64,000 nt of DNA from Pseudonocardia sp. TRM90224 (GCF_021245725.1 NZ_JAJGSX010000007.1:248001-312000); one strand, 5' to 3'. Positions 8,737-17,679 are shown, numbered from the stretch's first letter. Notes: a model not told the origin generated them from the letters alone. Numbers and translations are program-made.

Positions 8737-9017
8737 GCGATGCAATCGGCGCGCTCCTCGACTACCTCGAGAATCTCGACAAAGGGCAGCTGCACACCTG
8801 CTCCCTGATCCGGGAGGACGATGCCGACTGGATCGAGGTCTCGTTCTCACTGGAAGCCCGCCCGGGTGTCGAATACACTTTCCGGCGAGGAATCACGGAC
8901 GCCGCCGTCGAGCCAGAGATGGGCACCCATCTCGACGTCAGCATCTTTCTCTCCTCCATCATGCGACGCATCCACACTCGGACACAGGCCGTCGACGGAA
9001 AGATCTCGCTCGACTGA
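8700..9017 (+). CDS. Unknown small protein, tandem paralogue 1 of 3
   Basis: A 105-residue protein of no family I recognise. It shares with the next two genes a layout of (E/Q)FMSDA at the N-terminus, DKGQLHTCSLIR near residue 27, DADWIEVSFSLEARPGVEYTFR near 41-62, a DVSIFL segment, and C-terminal DGKISLD. The ATG at 8700 follows AGGGA at 5 bp and matches the MYSR start of paralogue 3. The protein is acidic, without signal peptide or membrane segment. Tandem small acidic paralogues can be immunity proteins or regulators; nothing here decides it. Confidence 0.7.
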   Translation: MYSRNKYVQEFMSDAIGALLDYLENLDKGQLHTCSLIREDDADWIEVSFSLEARPGVEYTFRRGITDAAVEPEMGTHLDVSIFLSSIMRRIHTRTQAVDGKISLD

Positions 9018-9115
9018 CTACCGGACAGGCATACCAGGTGTGGCAGGTACGTCGCGGGCGACCTCCACTCCTTCTCAACTAACTCACACGCATCTGCTGC
9101 CCGGAGGTGCCTCCA

Positions 9116-9475
9116 GTGGCGCACTCACGCAACACCTACTCCTACGAATTCATGAGCGATGTGATTTGCACCCTTCTCGACCATTTCGAGAATCATGACA
9201 AAGGCCGCCTGCACACCTGCTCGTTCATCCGGGATGACGAGGCCGATTGGGTCGACTGCTCATTCTCCGTCGAACACCGTCCCGAAGTTGTGTACACGTT
9301 CCGGCGCCCTATCAGCGCAGCCACTGGCGTCGAACCGATGATAGGCACGCAACTCGCCGTCAGCATCTTCCTAACTTCCATCATGGAGCGCCTAAACGAC
9401 CGCGGTTGCTATGACACCGCCGGAACGATCTCGCTCGACGACCCTTTGCCCCCTCAGTCCCACCAGCCCGGGTAG
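9116..9475 (+). CDS. Unknown small protein, tandem paralogue 2 of 3
   Basis: A 119-residue paralogue of the genes at 8700 and 9568. The GTG at 9116 is chosen because GGAGG sits 8 bp upstream and the product then aligns as AHSRNTYSYEFMSD with MYSRNKYVQEFMSD. Conserved blocks are DKGRLHTCSFIRDDEADW and VYTFRRPISAATG. The C-terminus is longer and more diverged (Pro-rich tail replacing the clean DGKISLD end). It is followed by palindrome C1. Confidence 0.7.
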   Translation: MAHSRNTYSYEFMSDVICTLLDHFENHDKGRLHTCSFIRDDEADWVDCSFSVEHRPEVVYTFRRPISAATGVEPMIGTQLAVSIFLTSIMERLNDRGCYDTAGTISLDDPLPPQSHQPG

Positions 9476-9478
9476 CGC

Positions 9479-9539
9479 ATCGACAACGACGTTATGGCTG
9501 TTTGTGAACGCTCACATCGACCAAAACGTCGTTGTCGAC
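9479..9539. repeat. Intergenic palindrome C1
   Basis: The outer stem CGACAACGACGTT (9481-9493) pairs with 9525-9537, and an inner hairpin TGTGA-acgc-TCACA lies in the loop. The stretch is essentially identical to C2 at 9920, suggesting gene plus element were duplicated together. It sits between two same-strand paralogues. Confidence 0.8.
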
Positions 9540-9567
9540 GCAGTCCAGTCCGCCAACAAGAGGTTCG

Positions 9568-9900
9568 ATGTACTCCCGAGATACATACACTCACCAGTTC
9601 ATGAGCGAAGCAGTGGGATCACTGCTCGAATACCTCAGGCAGTCCGACAAAGGCCAACTGCATACCGTCTCCCTGGTCCGTGACGGTGAAGCGGACTGGA
9701 TCGACTGCTCGTTCTCTCTCGACTCCCGCCCGGGCGTCGAGTTCACCTTCCGAAGCCCCATCAGCGCCGCGACTGGCGAAGAGCCACAAACGGGCCCACA
9801 CCTCGCCGTCAGCATCTTCCTGATGTCCATCGAGGAGCGCACCCAGTCCCTCCACCGCGCCCGCACCGTGGCCGTCGACGGGAAGATCTCGCTCGACTGA
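9568..9900 (+). CDS. Unknown small protein, tandem paralogue 3 of 3
   Basis: A 110-residue third copy of the small family. The ATG at 9568 follows AAGAGG and gives the MYSRDTYTHQFMSEA start. Shared blocks are DKGQLHTVSLVRDGEADW, DCSFSLDSRPGVEFTFR, ISAATGEEP, VSIFLMS and the C-terminal DGKISLD. It is closest to copy 1 at both ends and to copy 2 in the middle (ISAATG). Function unknown. Confidence 0.7.
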   Translation: MYSRDTYTHQFMSEAVGSLLEYLRQSDKGQLHTVSLVRDGEADWIDCSFSLDSRPGVEFTFRSPISAATGEEPQTGPHLAVSIFLMSIEERTQSLHRARTVAVDGKISLD

Positions 9901-9919
9901 CGCAGGTCCCGAGTAGCGC

Positions 9920-9980
9920 GTCGACAACGACGTTATGGCTGTTTGTGAACGCTCACATCGACCAAAACGTCGTTGTCGAC
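9920..9980. repeat. Intergenic palindrome C2
   Basis: Same sequence as C1: arms 9922-9934 and 9966-9978. Here it separates the convergent ends of paralogue 3 (9900) and the methyltransferase (9987). Confidence 0.82.
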
Positions 9981-9986
9981 GGCGCG

Positions 9987-10724
9987 TCAGAGCCGCCGGG
10001 CGTGGCCCAGGTACGTCACCGGCGGTTTGCCCGCCTTCCGAACCATCTCGACGATCGCGGGGATGTCGGCGTCGGTGATGTCGCCGCGCTTGCGGGCCAG
10101 CGCCGCGGTCAGGAGCTTGCGCGGGTCCTTCGGCGCGAAGCCGGCGACGCCCCCGTTGCGCAGGCCGTGGCGCGCGAACGCCGCCGCCGTCTCGGCGGGC
10201 GTGCGCAGCCTGCTGGCGGAGTAGCGGCCGCGCGGCATGATCCGGGTGGCCGGGACGAGCTGGAACAGTCCGAGGTAGATCAACCGCGAGATCACCGAAC
10301 GGCTCACGGTGTCGTAGACGAGCACGCCGCCCGGCGCGAGCGCCGCGGCCACCCGCTCGACGACGCGGTCGAGGTCGGCGGCGACCTCGAAGGTGTCGGC
10401 CACGTAGACGAGGTCGCACACACCCTCGTCGGTCAGGTCCTCAGCGCGGCCGGTGCGGTACTCGATACCGAGCCCTTCGTCGTCGGCGCGCGCCATGTCG
10501 GTGGCGGCCGGTGACGGGTCGAGCGAGACCACGTCGAACCCGAGCCGCGCGATCCCGCGCGGCAGCACTCCGCGCCCGCCCCCGACGACCAGCGCGCGCC
10601 CGGACGCCGGATCGGCGCCCAACACCTCGGCGAGGTAGTCCATCCGCAGGTCGTGGAACGACACCGCCCTGATCTGGCGGCCGTCCACGGCACGCGGATC
10701 GGTGGAGTCCAGTTCGATCATCAT
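9987..10724 (-). CDS. Class I SAM-dependent methyltransferase (UbiG-like)
   Basis: A 245-residue methyltransferase. SAM-binding motif I ALVVGGGRGVLPRGIA lies near residues 44-59, an acidic strand end (SLDPS) near 68, and motif III LAPGGVLVYDT near 132-142. The segment FQLVPATRIMPRGRYSASRLRTP resembles the C-terminal substrate region of UbiG/Coq3-type O-methyltransferases. Start ATG at 10724 follows AGGGGGAA. It is divergent from the HxlR regulator with a perfect operator-like palindrome between them, so the two are probably one regulatory unit. Substrate unknown. Confidence 0.82.
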   Translation of the reverse strand: MMIELDSTDPRAVDGRQIRAVSFHDLRMDYLAEVLGADPASGRALVVGGGRGVLPRGIARLGFDVVSLDPSPAATDMARADDEGLGIEYRTGRAEDLTDEGVCDLVYVADTFEVAADLDRVVERVAAALAPGGVLVYDTVSRSVISRLIYLGLFQLVPATRIMPRGRYSASRLRTPAETAAAFARHGLRNGGVAGFAPKDPRKLLTAALARKRGDITDADIPAIVEMVRKAGKPPVTYLGHARRL

Positions 10725-10736
10725 GCTTCCCCCTAG

Positions 10737-10751
10737 GTTCCCTCAGGGAAC
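10737..10751. promoter_or_regulatory. Operator candidate between methyltransferase and HxlR genes
   Basis: GTTCCCTCAGGGAAC is a perfect 15-bp palindrome centred 30 bp from the HxlR start and 20 bp from the methyltransferase start. It overlaps the likely promoters of both. HxlR-family binding is inferred from position. Confidence 0.6.
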
Positions 10752-10774
10752 TTAGCAGGATGTAGGCTCGCGCG

Positions 10775-11278
10775 GTGACTCGCACCTCGCTGTCCGACGT
10801 CGCGTGCTCGGTCGCCCGCGCCACCGACCTCTTCGGCGACGCCTGGACCGCGCTGATCATGCGGGACGTGCTCGTCGGCATCAGCCGGTTCGACGACATC
10901 GCGCACGACCTCGGGATCTCGCGGAAGGTCCTGGCCGCCCGGCTGGCCCGGCTCGTCGAGGAGGGCGTGCTGGTGCGCGAGCGCTACCAGGACCAGCCGC
11001 CGCGCGAGGACTACCACGCCACGGAGAAGGGAAAGGAGCTCTACCCGGTGCTGCTCGCGCTCATGAGCTGGGGCGACAAGTGGTACGCCGGCCCGGCCGG
11101 CCCGCCGCTGCGGGTGCACCACGACACGTGCGGCCGCACCACCACCCCCGTCATGACGTGCGAGCACTGCGGCGAGCCCGTCACGATCGACAACACCAGC
11201 CCGCGTCCGGGCCCCGGCGGCGCCGTCGGGCCGGGGACGATGGTGATCGGCCAGCTGGTCCCCACGCATTCCGAGTGA
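10775..11278 (+). CDS. HxlR family winged-helix regulator
   Basis: A 167-residue regulator. The HxlR winged helix spans about residues 8-100: DLFGDAWTALIMRDVLVGISRFDDIAHDLGISRKVLAARLARLVEEGVL, then YHATEKGKEL. The C-terminal tail carries a CxxC pair (MTCEHCGEP) plus an upstream Cys near RVHHDTCG, a possible zinc or redox site as seen in several HxlR members. GTG start at 10775. It is divergent from the methyltransferase and ends at palindrome B2. Confidence 0.9.
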   Translation: MTRTSLSDVACSVARATDLFGDAWTALIMRDVLVGISRFDDIAHDLGISRKVLAARLARLVEEGVLVRERYQDQPPREDYHATEKGKELYPVLLALMSWGDKWYAGPAGPPLRVHHDTCGRTTTPVMTCEHCGEPVTIDNTSPRPGPGGAVGPGTMVIGQLVPTHSE

Positions 11279-11280
11279 CC

Positions 11281-11350
11281 AACTTCCCCACCGTTTTGCC
11301 TACTTACACACCCAAATCGGTGTGCAGGTTGGCAAAACGGTGGGGAAGTT
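11281..11350. repeat. Intergenic palindrome B2
   Basis: Family B copy with outer arms AACTTCCCCACCGTTTTGCC and its complement ending at 11350. The inner arm ACACACC pairs with GGTGTG, different bases from B1 but still paired. It separates convergent gene ends at 11278 and 11355. Confidence 0.88.
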
Positions 11351-11354
11351 CGGG

Positions 11355-12986
11355 TCAGTGCCCGCGGAACGCTTCCGCCAGCCACCACGACCCACCGTCG
11401 GAGGCGATCTTCGCGTCCACCAGCAGCGGTCGGGAGCGGGCGCCGGCGACCCAGTCGGCAACGCCGTCGACGTCGGCGGGAGTCCGGACGGTCACCGCGT
11501 CGAAGCCGTACCCGCGTCCGATCGCGGCGATGTCCGTCTCGGGGAACTGGACGGTGTCGAGGTCGTCGCCGACGAAGTGGTGCACCTCGGCCCCGTAACC
11601 CCGGTCGTCGTACACGAGGACGACCATCGCCAGCCCGAGCCGCGCGATCGTCTCCAGCTCCGCGACCGACATGAGCGCGCCGCCGTCGCCGAGCGCGGCG
11701 ACGGCGAGCCGGTCCGGCCGCGCGATGGCCGCACCGATCGCCGTGGCCAGCCCCAGCCCGATCGACTGGAAGCCCTGCGTGAAGCACGACCCCTGCTCGT
11801 CGGGCACCCGCAGGTAGGCCATCGGGTAGCCCATGAAGTTGCCGGAGTCGACGGCGACGACCCGCTTGGCCGGCAGCACGTCGTCGAGTGCGATCGACAG
11901 GGTGCGCGGGTCGATCCCCTGCGGACCGCTGAGGTCCTTGTACGGCACGCTGCGCCAGCGGATCCCGTCGGCGATGGCCGCGCGCACCTGCGGCGTCCGG
12001 TAGCGCGTGCGTCGCCGCGGGAACGCGGCGAGCGTCTCGACGGCGGTTGCGCCGACGTCACCGAGGACGCCGAGGTCGACGGGCCGGTTCGCGCCGATCC
12101 CGTCGGGGTCGACGTCGACCTGCACGACCTTCGCGCCGGGCCCGATGAGCGCGCCGTGCCGCATGGTCCACATGTTCAGCGCGCAGCCCCAGCCGACGAC
12201 GAGGTCGGCGTTGCCGATCAGCTCGGCGGCCAGCGGCGACGAGAAGCCGCCCGAGATCCCGAGTGACCACTCGTCGTCGGCGAAGAGCCCGTTCGCCACG
12301 GCCGACGTGGCGAGCAGCGCGCCGACAGCGGAGGCGAGCGCCCGCAGCGGCTCGCCCGCGCCTCGGGCTCCGCGGCCCGCGACGAACACCGGACGCTCCG
12401 CCGCCGCGATCAGCCCCGCCAGCGCGGTGACGGCCTTCGCCCCGGGTCGGACGGCCGCGAGCTCGGGCGGCGCCGGCACGGTCCAGCCGTCGGGCACCGT
12501 CGTGGCCTGCACGTCGAGCGGCAGGTTGAGCACCACCGTCCGACGCTGCTCGACGGCCGTGCGGTAGGCCCGCACGGTGTCGGCGAGCGCGGTCTGCGCC
12601 GAGTGCACCCGTTCGGCGACCGCGCCCACGGCCGTCACCAGCGCCGTCTGGTCGATGCGGAAGTTGGACCGCACCGCGCCGGCACCGGTGTCGCCGGCCA
12701 GCACGAGCAGCGGCGTCCGGCTCTTCGCGGCCTCGGCGATGCCGGTCATCGCGTTGGTCAGCCCCGGCCCTTGGTGCACCGACAGCACGCCGACCCGCCC
12801 GCTGACCCGCGTGTACGCGTCGGCCATCGTCGCGGCGCCGCCCTCGTGCCGGGTCGCGAGGTACGGCACGCCGGCGACCCGCAGCGCGTTCGTGACGTGG
12901 AAGTTGCCGCTGCCCACCACGCCGAAGGCGTATCCGACACCCAGCCCTGCGACCGCCGTGCCGACGAGCTCGGCGACCGTCGTCAC
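11355..12986 (-). CDS. Thiamine-pyrophosphate-dependent enzyme (acetolactate synthase family)
   Basis: A 543-residue TPP enzyme. The N-terminal PYR domain has the catalytic Glu in ATRHEGGAATMADAY (near residue 48) and a QGPGLTN loop. A central domain is followed by a C-terminal PP domain with GDGGALMSVAELETIARLGL (Mg/TPP motif) and VYDDRGYG. The start is a GTG overlapping the cyclase stop (GTGA) and beginning at MTTVAELV. Such enzymes decarboxylate or ligate 2-keto acids; this one is outside the ilvB context and its substrate is open. Partner genes are the cyclase and alpha/beta hydrolase upstream. Confidence 0.85.
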   Translation of the reverse strand: MTTVAELVGTAVAGLGVGYAFGVVGSGNFHVTNALRVAGVPYLATRHEGGAATMADAYTRVSGRVGVLSVHQGPGLTNAMTGIAEAAKSRTPLLVLAGDTGAGAVRSNFRIDQTALVTAVGAVAERVHSAQTALADTVRAYRTAVEQRRTVVLNLPLDVQATTVPDGWTVPAPPELAAVRPGAKAVTALAGLIAAAERPVFVAGRGARGAGEPLRALASAVGALLATSAVANGLFADDEWSLGISGGFSSPLAAELIGNADLVVGWGCALNMWTMRHGALIGPGAKVVQVDVDPDGIGANRPVDLGVLGDVGATAVETLAAFPRRRTRYRTPQVRAAIADGIRWRSVPYKDLSGPQGIDPRTLSIALDDVLPAKRVVAVDSGNFMGYPMAYLRVPDEQGSCFTQGFQSIGLGLATAIGAAIARPDRLAVAALGDGGALMSVAELETIARLGLAMVVLVYDDRGYGAEVHHFVGDDLDTVQFPETDIAAIGRGYGFDAVTVRTPADVDGVADWVAGARSRPLLVDAKIASDGGSWWLAEAFRGH

Positions 12987-13756
12987 GGCCGTTCCACCAG
13001 CGCCAACACCCGCGCCGGGCTCCCGGACCCGCCGACGATGGGCAGCGGCGCCGCGATAACCAGCGCGCCCGTCGCCGGCAGCAGCGCGAGGTTCTGCAGC
13101 TGCGTGAGCCCGTACTTGCCGGCGCCGAGCAGGAACGAGTGGCACGGGAACGGCGGGTCGAAGCTGTGCGCGGCGCCGGCGTCCGTGCCGACCGTCTCGA
13201 CCCCCACGCCCAGCACCGGCGACTCCTCGGCGAGCCAGCGCGCGCACTCGACGGAGATGCCCGGGGTGTGCGGGCTGCCGGTGTCGTCGGCGTTGAGGAA
13301 GGCCCCACTGTCCTCGCTCCGCGCGTCCCAACCGGTGCGGTAGAGCAGCCAGCCGCCCTCGGGGAGCGCGCCGTGCTCCGACTCCCACTGCCGCACGTGC
13401 TCGATCTCGAGCAGGAAGTCGGGGTCGGTCTCGGCGGAGAAGTCGAGCACGACGGCGGGTGCCACCAGCGAGCGCGGCGGCACCTGGGCGACGTCCTCGC
13501 CGTCCTTCCCGGTGATCCAGTGCACGGGCGCGTCGAAGTGCGTGCCCGTGTGCTCCGAGGTGTGGATGTTGTTCCAGTACCAGGCCGGACCGCGATCGTC
13601 GTAGCGGCTGATCTCGCTCAGGCTGAACGGCAATGCGTTCTCGAACTGCAGCGGGAGCTGCAGGATCGGGGTGCCGGCATGCAGTTTCGCGGTGAGGTCG
13701 ACGACCTCGACACTTCCTCCGCGCAACGCGTCGAGCAGATCTTGCAGCACCGCCAT
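12983..13756 (-). CDS. Cyclase family protein (kynurenine-formamidase-like metal hydrolase)
   Basis: A 257-residue protein of the putative-cyclase/KynB fold. The metal motif HTGTHFDAPVHW is near residue 66, and a second His-containing motif is near the C-terminus. ATG at 13756 follows GGGAGG; a longer N-terminal reading lacks such a site. It overlaps the TPP enzyme by GTGA. Known members hydrolyse N-formylkynurenine or isatin-like amides. Pairing with a TPP enzyme suggests hydrolysis of an amide or lactone to give a 2-keto acid, which is my inference. Confidence 0.82.
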   Translation of the reverse strand: MAVLQDLLDALRGGSVEVVDLTAKLHAGTPILQLPLQFENALPFSLSEISRYDDRGPAWYWNNIHTSEHTGTHFDAPVHWITGKDGEDVAQVPPRSLVAPAVVLDFSAETDPDFLLEIEHVRQWESEHGALPEGGWLLYRTGWDARSEDSGAFLNADDTGSPHTPGISVECARWLAEESPVLGVGVETVGTDAGAAHSFDPPFPCHSFLLGAGKYGLTQLQNLALLPATGALVIAAPLPIVGGSGSPARVLALVERP

Positions 13757-13814
13757 GGCACGCCTCCCGTTGTCCGTCAGCCGACGCCCATCGTGGTCGT
13801 TCGCGGGCCGGAGG

Positions 13815-14576
13815 TCACGCGAGCAGACGCTCCACAGCGGCACGGCACGCGCGCCACCCCTCGGCGGCGGGATCGATCACGGCGAAGTGGTCGGCGCCGG
13901 GCAACGTCACCAGCTCGTCGCCGGTCGCCGCGACGAACCGCTCGCTCTGCCTGATCGGCACGTTCACGTCGGCGGTGCCGTGCACGCAGATCACCGGCAC
14001 CCCGATCGGCACGCGCGCGACCGGGGAGGCGATCTCGTACCGGTCGGGGTGCTCGGTCGGCGTGCCGCCGAGGAATTCGACGACCGCGCCGGAGCTCAGA
14101 TCGACCGCGTCGACGAGGTCGAGCACCCCGGCCTGGCTGACGACCCCACGCAACAGGACGGCCGGGTTCGCGCCGGGAGCGCCCGTCGGGAGCCCCGGCC
14201 GTGAGGCTGACCAAACGGATAGGTGCCCACCGGCGGAGTGGCCGACGGCAACCACTCGGTCGAGGTCGAGCCGGCCACCGGTGGCGTCCTGGACGGGCCC
14301 CGCGAGCAGGTCGAACGCGGCGGCGACATCCTCGAACGTCGCGGGCCACCCACCGTCACCGCCGACCCTGCGGTACTCGATCGTCCACGCCGCGAACCCG
14401 GCGGCGACGAGGTCGGCAGCGAGTGGCCTGCCGAGCTCGAGCCCGTAGCGCTGCCGCCAGAAACCGCCGTGCACGACGACGACCACACCACGGGGGTCGT
14501 GGTCGGGGAGCGAGAGTTCGCCGAACTGGCTCGGATGCGGGCCGTACGGGAGGTGCAGCGTCTCGGTCACGGGCAT
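13815..14576 (-). CDS. Alpha/beta hydrolase, arylformamidase-like
   Basis: A 253-residue hydrolase. The oxyanion-hole motif HGGFW (near residues 36-40) matches the HGG(F/Y)W signature of the BNA7/arylformamidase group. The nucleophile elbow GHSAGG (Ser near 116), an Asp in HGTADVNVP, and a final His in ADHFAVID complete the triad. It lies 58 bp upstream of the cyclase gene on the same strand, so two hydrolases of kynurenine-formamidase type and a TPP enzyme stand together. Confidence 0.82.
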   Translation of the reverse strand: MPVTETLHLPYGPHPSQFGELSLPDHDPRGVVVVVHGGFWRQRYGLELGRPLAADLVAAGFAAWTIEYRRVGGDGGWPATFEDVAAAFDLLAGPVQDATGGRLDLDRVVAVGHSAGGHLSVWSASRPGLPTGAPGANPAVLLRGVVSQAGVLDLVDAVDLSSGAVVEFLGGTPTEHPDRYEIASPVARVPIGVPVICVHGTADVNVPIRQSERFVAATGDELVTLPGADHFAVIDPAAEGWRACRAAVERLLA

Positions 14577-14690
14577 GATCGTCGCAGGAACGTTCAGGCG
14601 TCGCGCCGCGGTGGACGTGGGGGGACGTGCACCGCGACGCGACTGGCGCAGACGATAGCCCCAACCCCTACCGTCTCGAAACCGTCGAGA

Positions 14691-15437
14691 TCAGCCTTCG
14701 GGATTCCAGCGGCGGGTCAGGACGCCGAGCGCGCCCAACGCGACGGCCGCGGCCGTCGACGCACGCAGCACTTCCGGGCCGAGCCGGACCGCAACCGCGC
14801 CGGCCGCGGAGAGCTCGGCCAGCTCGGCGTCGCTGACCCCGCCCTCGGGGCCCACGGCGAGCAGGACCTCGCCGTCGGTCGGGAGCCGGACATCGGCGAG
14901 CCGTGTCGTGGCGGACTCGTGGAGGACGAGCGCACACGCCACCGCGGCGACGCGGCGGGCGAGCGCGGCCGTCGATACCGGCTCCTCCACCTCGGGCAGC
15001 CACGGCCGCCTCGCCTGCTTGGCCGCCTCCCGGACGGTGCCGCGCCACTTCGCGAGCGCCTTCGCACCCCGCGGCCCGTCGTCCCAGCGCGCGACGCACC
15101 GGGCCGCGCGCCACGGCAGGATCGTGTCGACGCCGGCCTCGGTGGCCATCTCGACGGCCAGCTCGCCGCGGTCGCCCTTCACCAGGGCCTGCGCGAGCAG
15201 CACCCGCGGCGCCGGCGGCGCGAGCGTGCGCCGCCGGCTGATCGTCAACGTGACGGTGTCGCGCTCCGCCGCGTCGACGACGGCGTCAGCGAGCCCGCCG
15301 CGACCGTCGGCGAGCAGCACCCGCTCGCCGGCACGGATCCGCTTGACGGTGGCGGCATGCCGTCCCTCCGGCCCGTCGAGCACGGCCTGCGCGCCCGCTG
15401 GCAGCTCGTCGACGAGGAACAGGGGCGCGGTGCTCAC
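14691..15437 (-). CDS. rsmE: 16S rRNA (uracil1498-N3)-methyltransferase RsmE
   Basis: A 248-residue SPOUT methyltransferase. An N-terminal PUA-like domain spans residues 1-75 (FLVDELPAG, GRHAATVKRIRAGERVLLADG). The trefoil-knot domain carries LLAVGPEGGVSDAELAEL and RLGPEVLRASTAAAVAL, the RsmE signature. It methylates U1498 in the 30S decoding region. GTG start at 15437, 7 bp after the dnaJ stop: the hrcA-dnaJ-rsmE order is common in actinobacteria. Confidence 0.95.
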   Translation of the reverse strand: MSTAPLFLVDELPAGAQAVLDGPEGRHAATVKRIRAGERVLLADGRGGLADAVVDAAERDTVTLTISRRRTLAPPAPRVLLAQALVKGDRGELAVEMATEAGVDTILPWRAARCVARWDDGPRGAKALAKWRGTVREAAKQARRPWLPEVEEPVSTAALARRVAAVACALVLHESATTRLADVRLPTDGEVLLAVGPEGGVSDAELAELSAAGAVAVRLGPEVLRASTAAAVALGALGVLTRRWNPEG

Positions 15438-15444
15438 CCTTGCC

Positions 15445-16611
15445 CTACCGCCCGAAGGAGTCGCGCAGCCGCGAGAACAGGCCGTGCTCGTTGCGGCTGC
15501 CCGCGACGAGGTCGGGCTGCTCCTCGCCGCGCAACGCGGCGAGCTGGCGCAGCAGCTCGGTCTGCTTCGCGTCGAGCTTGGTGGGCACCTCGACGTCGAC
15601 GTGCACCATCATGTCGCCGCGACCGTCGACGCGGCCGGTGGAACGCAGCCGGGGCATGCCCTTGCCGCGCAGCGTGCGGATCGTGCCCGCCTGCGTACCC
15701 GGCTCGATGTGCAGGTCCTCCTCGCCGTCGAGCGTGCGCAGCGGGATCGTGGTGCCCAGTGCGGCGGCCGTCATCGGCAGCCGCAGGGAGAAGTGCAGGT
15801 CGGCGCCGTCGCGGGTGAACAGCTCATGCGGCTCCTCCTCGACCTCGACGTACAGGTCGCCGGCCGGGCCGCCGCCGGGGCCGACCTCGCCCTGGCCGGC
15901 CAGCCGCACCCGCATGCCGTCGGCGACGCCGGCGGGGATCCGCACGCTGACGGTGCGCCGCGAGCGCACCCGGCCGTCGCCGGCGCACTGCTGGCAGGGC
16001 TCGGGGATGACCTCGCCGAAGCCGCGGCACTGGGGGCACGGCCGCGACGTGACGACCTGGCCGAGGAACGAGCGCTGCACGCTCTGCACCTCGCCGCGGC
16101 CGCTGCACATGTCGCACATCGTCGGCGCGCTGCCCGGCGCGCAGCCGGAGCCGGAGCACTCGCCGCACAGCACGGCAGTGTCGACGGCCAGCTCGTTGGT
16201 GACCCCGACGGCGCAGTCCTCCAGCGTGAGGTGCATCCGGATCAGCGCATCCGCACCGGGCTGGACCCTGCTGCGCGGCCCGCGGCCGCGCCCGCCGCCC
16301 TGGCCGCCGAAGAACGCGTCCATGATGTCGCCGAAGCCGAAGGCGCCGAACGGGTCGGCACCCCCGCCCCCGCCACCGTTGCCCAGGGGGTCGCCGCCGA
16401 GGTCGACGACGCGGCGCTTCTCGGGGTCGGACAGCACCTCGTACGCCGCGCTGACCTCGCGGAACCGCTCCTGCGCCCCCGGATCGGGGTTGACGTCGGG
16501 GTGCAGCTCGCGCGCGAGCCTGCGGTAGGCCCGCTTGATCTCGTCGGGCCCGGCGTCCTGTGCGACGCCGAGGATCCCGTAGTAGTCCCGTACCACGTGC
16601 GCGTTCCCCAT
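15445..16611 (-). CDS. dnaJ: Molecular chaperone DnaJ (DnaJ2 type)
   Basis: A 388-residue co-chaperone. The J domain is at residues 9-73 with HPD at 37-39, followed by a Gly/Phe-rich linker ([14 protein letters not shown]). A zinc-binding domain has four CxxCxGxG-type repeats ([32 protein letters not shown]), then two beta-barrel substrate domains. It stimulates DnaK ATPase. The position directly after hrcA marks it as the HrcA-linked second DnaJ of actinobacteria. Confidence 0.96.
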   Translation of the reverse strand: MGNAHVVRDYYGILGVAQDAGPDEIKRAYRRLARELHPDVNPDPGAQERFREVSAAYEVLSDPEKRRVVDLGGDPLGNGGGGGGADPFGAFGFGDIMDAFFGGQGGGRGRGPRSRVQPGADALIRMHLTLEDCAVGVTNELAVDTAVLCGECSGSGCAPGSAPTMCDMCSGRGEVQSVQRSFLGQVVTSRPCPQCRGFGEVIPEPCQQCAGDGRVRSRRTVSVRIPAGVADGMRVRLAGQGEVGPGGGPAGDLYVEVEEEPHELFTRDGADLHFSLRLPMTAAALGTTIPLRTLDGEEDLHIEPGTQAGTIRTLRGKGMPRLRSTGRVDGRGDMMVHVDVEVPTKLDAKQTELLRQLAALRGEEQPDLVAGSRNEHGLFSRLRDSFGR

Positions 16612-16659
16612 GATCCTTCTCGCTCAGCAATGCCTTCGTGCCTGGTCGGGCGTGCGCGG

Positions 16660-17679
16660 TCAGCGCCCCGCCAGGATCTCACCCACGTATCGGGCGACGG
16701 CATGCACCGCCGCGATGGAGCCCGGGTAGTCCATCCGGGTCGGCCCGACGACACCCATGCCGCCCAGGACGGTCCCAGCTCCGTAACCGATGGAGAGCAC
16801 GGACGTGTTCCGCATCTCCTCGGCCTCGTTCTCCTCGCCGATGTGCACGGTCACCGTCCCCGGGTCCTGCGCGGCGGCCAGCAGCTTCAGCACCACGACC
16901 TGTTCCTCGAGCGCCTCCAGCACCTGCCGGAGGGAGCCGGGGAAGTCGGCGGCGTTGCGCGTGAGGTTGCCGGTGCCGCCGAGCACGAGCCGCTCCTCGG
17001 GGTGCTCGACGAGCGTCTCCACGAGCACCGTGGTGACGGTCGTGATCACCCCGCGCAGCTCCTGCGGCGCCGTCGCCGGCAGGTCGGCGACCGCCACGGA
17101 GGCGGCCACGAGCGGCTTGCCGACCAGCGCACCGTTGACCAGCACCCGGATCTGGGCCACGTCGTCGTCGGAGAGCACCTCGCCGAGGTCGACGACCCGC
17201 TGGTCGACGCGTCCGCTGTCGGTGATCAGCACCAGCATCAGCCGCGCGGGCGTGAGCGCGACGACCTCGCAGTGGCGCACCGTCGAGCGGGTGAGCGTCG
17301 GGTACTGGACGACCGCAACCTGCCGGGTGAGCTGCGCGAGCAGCCGCACGCTGCGCCGCAGCACGTCGTCGAGGTCGATGGCGCCGTCGAGGAACGTCTG
17401 CACGGCCCTACGCTCGGCCACCGACAGCGGCTTGACCTGCGCCAACCGGTCGACGAACACGCGGTAGCCCTTGTCGGTGGGCACCCGCCCGGCGCTGGTG
17501 TGCGGCTGGGCGATCAGCCCGTCCTCCTCCAGCACGGCCATGTCGTTGCGCACGGTGGCGCTGGAGACGCCGAGGTTGTGCCGATCGACGATCATCTTCG
17601 ACCCGACCGGCTCGTGCGTGGAGACGTAGTCGGCGACGATCGCCCGCAACACCGCGAATCGACGTTCGTCCGCGTTCAC
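16660..17679 (-). CDS. hrcA: Heat-inducible transcription repressor HrcA
   Basis: A 339-residue repressor. The N-terminal winged helix has [18 protein letters not shown] and [15 protein letters not shown], the HrcA hallmark; a GAF-like domain and dimerisation part follow. GTG at 17679 is preceded by GGAGG. HrcA represses chaperone operons through CIRCE elements. I could not find a CIRCE-like inverted repeat in the 76 bp before this start, so autoregulation here is unproven. dnaJ starts 48 bp downstream. Confidence 0.96.
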   Translation of the reverse strand: MNADERRFAVLRAIVADYVSTHEPVGSKMIVDRHNLGVSSATVRNDMAVLEEDGLIAQPHTSAGRVPTDKGYRVFVDRLAQVKPLSVAERRAVQTFLDGAIDLDDVLRRSVRLLAQLTRQVAVVQYPTLTRSTVRHCEVVALTPARLMLVLITDSGRVDQRVVDLGEVLSDDDVAQIRVLVNGALVGKPLVAASVAVADLPATAPQELRGVITTVTTVLVETLVEHPEERLVLGGTGNLTRNAADFPGSLRQVLEALEEQVVVLKLLAAAQDPGTVTVHIGEENEAEEMRNTSVLSIGYGAGTVLGGMGVVGPTRMDYPGSIAAVHAVARYVGEILAGR

